Positions 15,044-16,612 of a stretch of 16,612 bases of DNA are shown here, piece after piece. Position 1 is the stretch's first letter, and each line of letters opens with the position of its first letter. The stretch is from Lysobacterales bacterium UBA2790 (lineage in GTDB: Bacteria; Pseudomonadota; Gammaproteobacteria; Xanthomonadales; Xanthomonadaceae), in the NCBI GenBank assembly GCA_002352135.1, contig DEHW01000115.1, forward strand, positions 38,743 through 55,354, written 5' to 3'. The position numbers and the translations under genes are program-made. The notes under the pieces were generated by a model. The model was not told where the DNA came from. It searched no databases and saw nothing but the letters and a program-made list of their open reading frames with translations.

Positions 15044-16380
15044 GCGGCGGCAAAGGCGTCGCGCGTGAGGTTTTCCGGCATGCTGCCGGTGCACACCACA
15101 TCGTCCTCAATGCGGATGCCGCCGAAGGGTTTCAGGTGTTCGATCAGCGACCAGTTGATACGCTCTTCCGGCAGGCGGCTGCGCAGCGGTGCGAGCAGAC
15201 TTTCGATGAAATAGATGCCCGGTTCGATGGTCATGACCATGCCTGCGCTCAGGGTTCGGGTCAGGCGCAGGAAGGGATGCCCTTCCGGGCGTTCGATGCG
15301 TCCGCCCTGATCACTGGCGGCAAATCCGGCCACATCATGAACTTGCAAACCCAGCAAGTGGCCGAGTCCGTGCGGAAAGAACGCGGCGCTGATGCCCTCG
15401 GTCACGGCAGCCTCGGCAGTGCCTTTCAGAATGCCGAAGTCGATCAATACGTCGGCAAGGCGGTGGTGGCATTCCACATGCAGATCCCGATAGTCGACAC
15501 CCTCGCGGACGCGATCCACCAGGGCGCGCTGTGCTTCGTCCACGCCGCGGATGAGGGCGCTGAACAGGGCATCCTCATTGCTGAAGGTGCGCGTGATGTC
15601 GGCGGCATAACCGGCCACGCTGGCACCGGCGTCGATCAGCATCGAACGCGATGTTTCCGGTTTAACCGGGCTTTGGTACTGATAGTGCAGCGTGGCGCAA
15701 TGTTCGTTGAGGCAGACGATATTGGTGTACGGCAAATCCAGGTCGTTGTGTCCCGTGGCGGCCAGATACGCGCGGTGGATGTCCAGTTCTGACCCGCCCG
15801 ACCGGAAACTCGCCTCGGCGGCCCGATGTCCGCGAACCGCGCGCGTCGACGCGGCGCGCAACAGGCTGAGCTCATACGCGGTCTTGTAGGCGCGGTGGTA
15901 GTGCAGGTAATCCAGCAGCGCGGGCGCGTTGTCTGGCAGGTAGTCCGCCAACGCCGCATCGGCGTCGCCCACAATGCTGCAATCAGCGGTGGGCGGCAGC
16001 AGTGCGCGCGCTTCGTCCGGCGTGCGGATCAGCGAAACCTGCCAATGCGCCACCCAATATCCTTCGGGCGCCTGCGGTGGCAGATGCCAGAAATCGTCTG
16101 CCAGCAGATAGATCAGATGCGGCTTCTGCCCCGGCGTGATGACCAGCCAGCAGTCCGCATGCTCGGTCAATGGCAACCAGGCCTTGAAGTGCGGATTGAC
16201 CTGGAAAGGGTAGGGCCGATCATCGAGAAACTGGTACTTCGTGACCCCTGAGGGAATCAGCAAGTGCCGCTTGCCAACCCGTCGCAGGGCTTCTTCGGTA
16301 CGTTGCATAAGGGTGCTGAGATGGTTCGGGTAAAGCGCGGAAGCGGCGCCAGAGATGGGCTGTTGCACGGCGTGATCCAT
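15040..16380 (-). CDS. pepQ: Xaa-Pro dipeptidase PepQ
   Basis: PepQ is a cytosolic dinuclear-metal peptidase (family M24B) that cleaves X-Pro dipeptides. The 446 residues match the roughly 443 of E. coli PepQ. The N-domain shows IPSGVTKYQFLDDRPYPFQV (42-61) and NPHFKAWLPL. The pita-bread fold supplies all five metal ligands: Asp250 (LIDAGA), Asp261 (YAADITRTF), His341 (FPHGLGHLLGLQVHDVAGF), Glu386 (TIEPGIYF) and Glu425 (IRIEDDV). The ATG at 16380 is chosen because PepQ proteins begin shortly before the LYPNHLSTLMQR-like block; the frame stays open to 16560 but that stretch does not look like PepQ. No strong Shine-Dalgarno precedes it, and the ATG at 16407 is an alternative. It heads the pepQ-ntrB-ntrC unit. 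Confidence 0.94.
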   Translation of the reverse strand: MDHAVQQPISGAASALYPNHLSTLMQRTEEALRRVGKRHLLIPSGVTKYQFLDDRPYPFQVNPHFKAWLPLTEHADCWLVITPGQKPHLIYLLADDFWHLPPQAPEGYWVAHWQVSLIRTPDEARALLPPTADCSIVGDADAALADYLPDNAPALLDYLHYHRAYKTAYELSLLRAASTRAVRGHRAAEASFRSGGSELDIHRAYLAATGHNDLDLPYTNIVCLNEHCATLHYQYQSPVKPETSRSMLIDAGASVAGYAADITRTFSNEDALFSALIRGVDEAQRALVDRVREGVDYRDLHVECHHRLADVLIDFGILKGTAEAAVTEGISAAFFPHGLGHLLGLQVHDVAGFAASDQGGRIERPEGHPFLRLTRTLSAGMVMTIEPGIYFIESLLAPLRSRLPEERINWSLIEHLKPFGGIRIEDDVVCTGSMPENLTRDAFAAA

Positions 16381-16612
16381 GGTGGGGCGAAGCAGGGTGT
16401 TCAGCATACCTGCGGCTTGCTGTTGGCGTCGCCCGCCCAATCCTCTTTGGTGCAGTGCACAGAAGGTCATATGCCGAAACGTGCAAGTTCCGTAAAAAAT
16501 TGGTAAACAGTAGCCACGACTTTTCGCCTTGCACTGACTTTGGTCGGGTGAGGAGCACACAGCGCGGGATTCCGTCTGACGTGGCGCATGAGTCGATTCG
16601 TGGTCGCCCCCC
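16381..16612. other. Upstream region of pepQ, no supported gene
   Basis: These 232 bases to the window edge hold no gene I can support. An AT-richer patch at about 16488-16510 (GTAAAAAATTGGTAAACAG) probably lies in the pepQ-ntrBC promoter region. GTGCAAG (16481-16487) and CTTGCAC (16528-16534) form a 7-bp inverted repeat with a 40-nt spacer. No convincing -35/-10 or sigma54 -24/-12 pair could be placed. Confidence 0.3.

Noticed and set aside
16447..16534. Possible NtrC-binding sites upstream of pepQ (GGTGCA- and TTGCAC-like half-sites).
   Set aside because: The half-sites do not form the close-spaced dyad expected for NtrC, and no sigma54 -24/-12 element (TGGC...TTGC) could be aligned near them.
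16381..16560. N-terminal extension of PepQ from a start at 16560.
   Set aside because: The extra 60 residues are Cys- and basic-rich and unlike the PepQ N-terminus, which is already complete from 16380.

Overview
The window looks like chromosomal DNA of a high-GC gammaproteobacterium, most likely of the Xanthomonadales/Lysobacterales. This rests on the aroQ-accB-accC-prmA order, the PepQ sequence, and GC-rich codons with several GTG starts. The taxon is inferred from recalled gene order and protein motifs, not from a search. No rRNA, tRNA, CRISPR array, insertion sequence, integrase or attachment site was seen.

Region 1 (1-6970, + strand) is the accessory-looking part. A giant repeat protein, cut by the left window edge, has cadherin-like tandem repeats, a Big/VCBS-like domain and a long right-handed beta-helix stalk. 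It is followed, with short gaps and good ribosome-binding sites, by three tandem paralogous small phage-tail-collar (microcystin-dependent/MdpB-type) proteins, a Tat-signal protein of unknown function, and a GNAT acetyltransferase. The gaps after the giant gene are 57, 52, 11, 8 and 3 nt, so all six genes could form one transcription unit. No tail tube, sheath, baseplate, capsid, lysis or integration gene is present, so this does not look like a prophage remnant. It is the best candidate in the window for an undescribed system, perhaps a surface-adhesion or secreted-fibre cassette; that function is speculation.

Region 2 (7040-9141, +) holds rmuC and gloC with a 4-nt start/stop overlap. An 11-bp inverted repeat with a 39-nt spacer separates it from region 1.

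Region 3 (9272-12561, +) is a housekeeping unit: aroQ (shikimate pathway), accB and accC (biotin carrier and biotin carboxylase of acetyl-CoA carboxylase) and prmA (ribosomal protein L11 methyltransferase). accC and prmA overlap in TGATG, and a hairpin sits just before the accC ribosome-binding site.

Region 4 (12577-16380, - strand) reads pepQ, then ntrB, then ntrC, with overlaps of 4 nt and about 11 nt. It couples a proline dipeptidase to the nitrogen two-component system and converges on prmA with only 15 nt between stop codons. The last 232 bases (16381-16612) are the upstream region of pepQ and hold no gene I can support.
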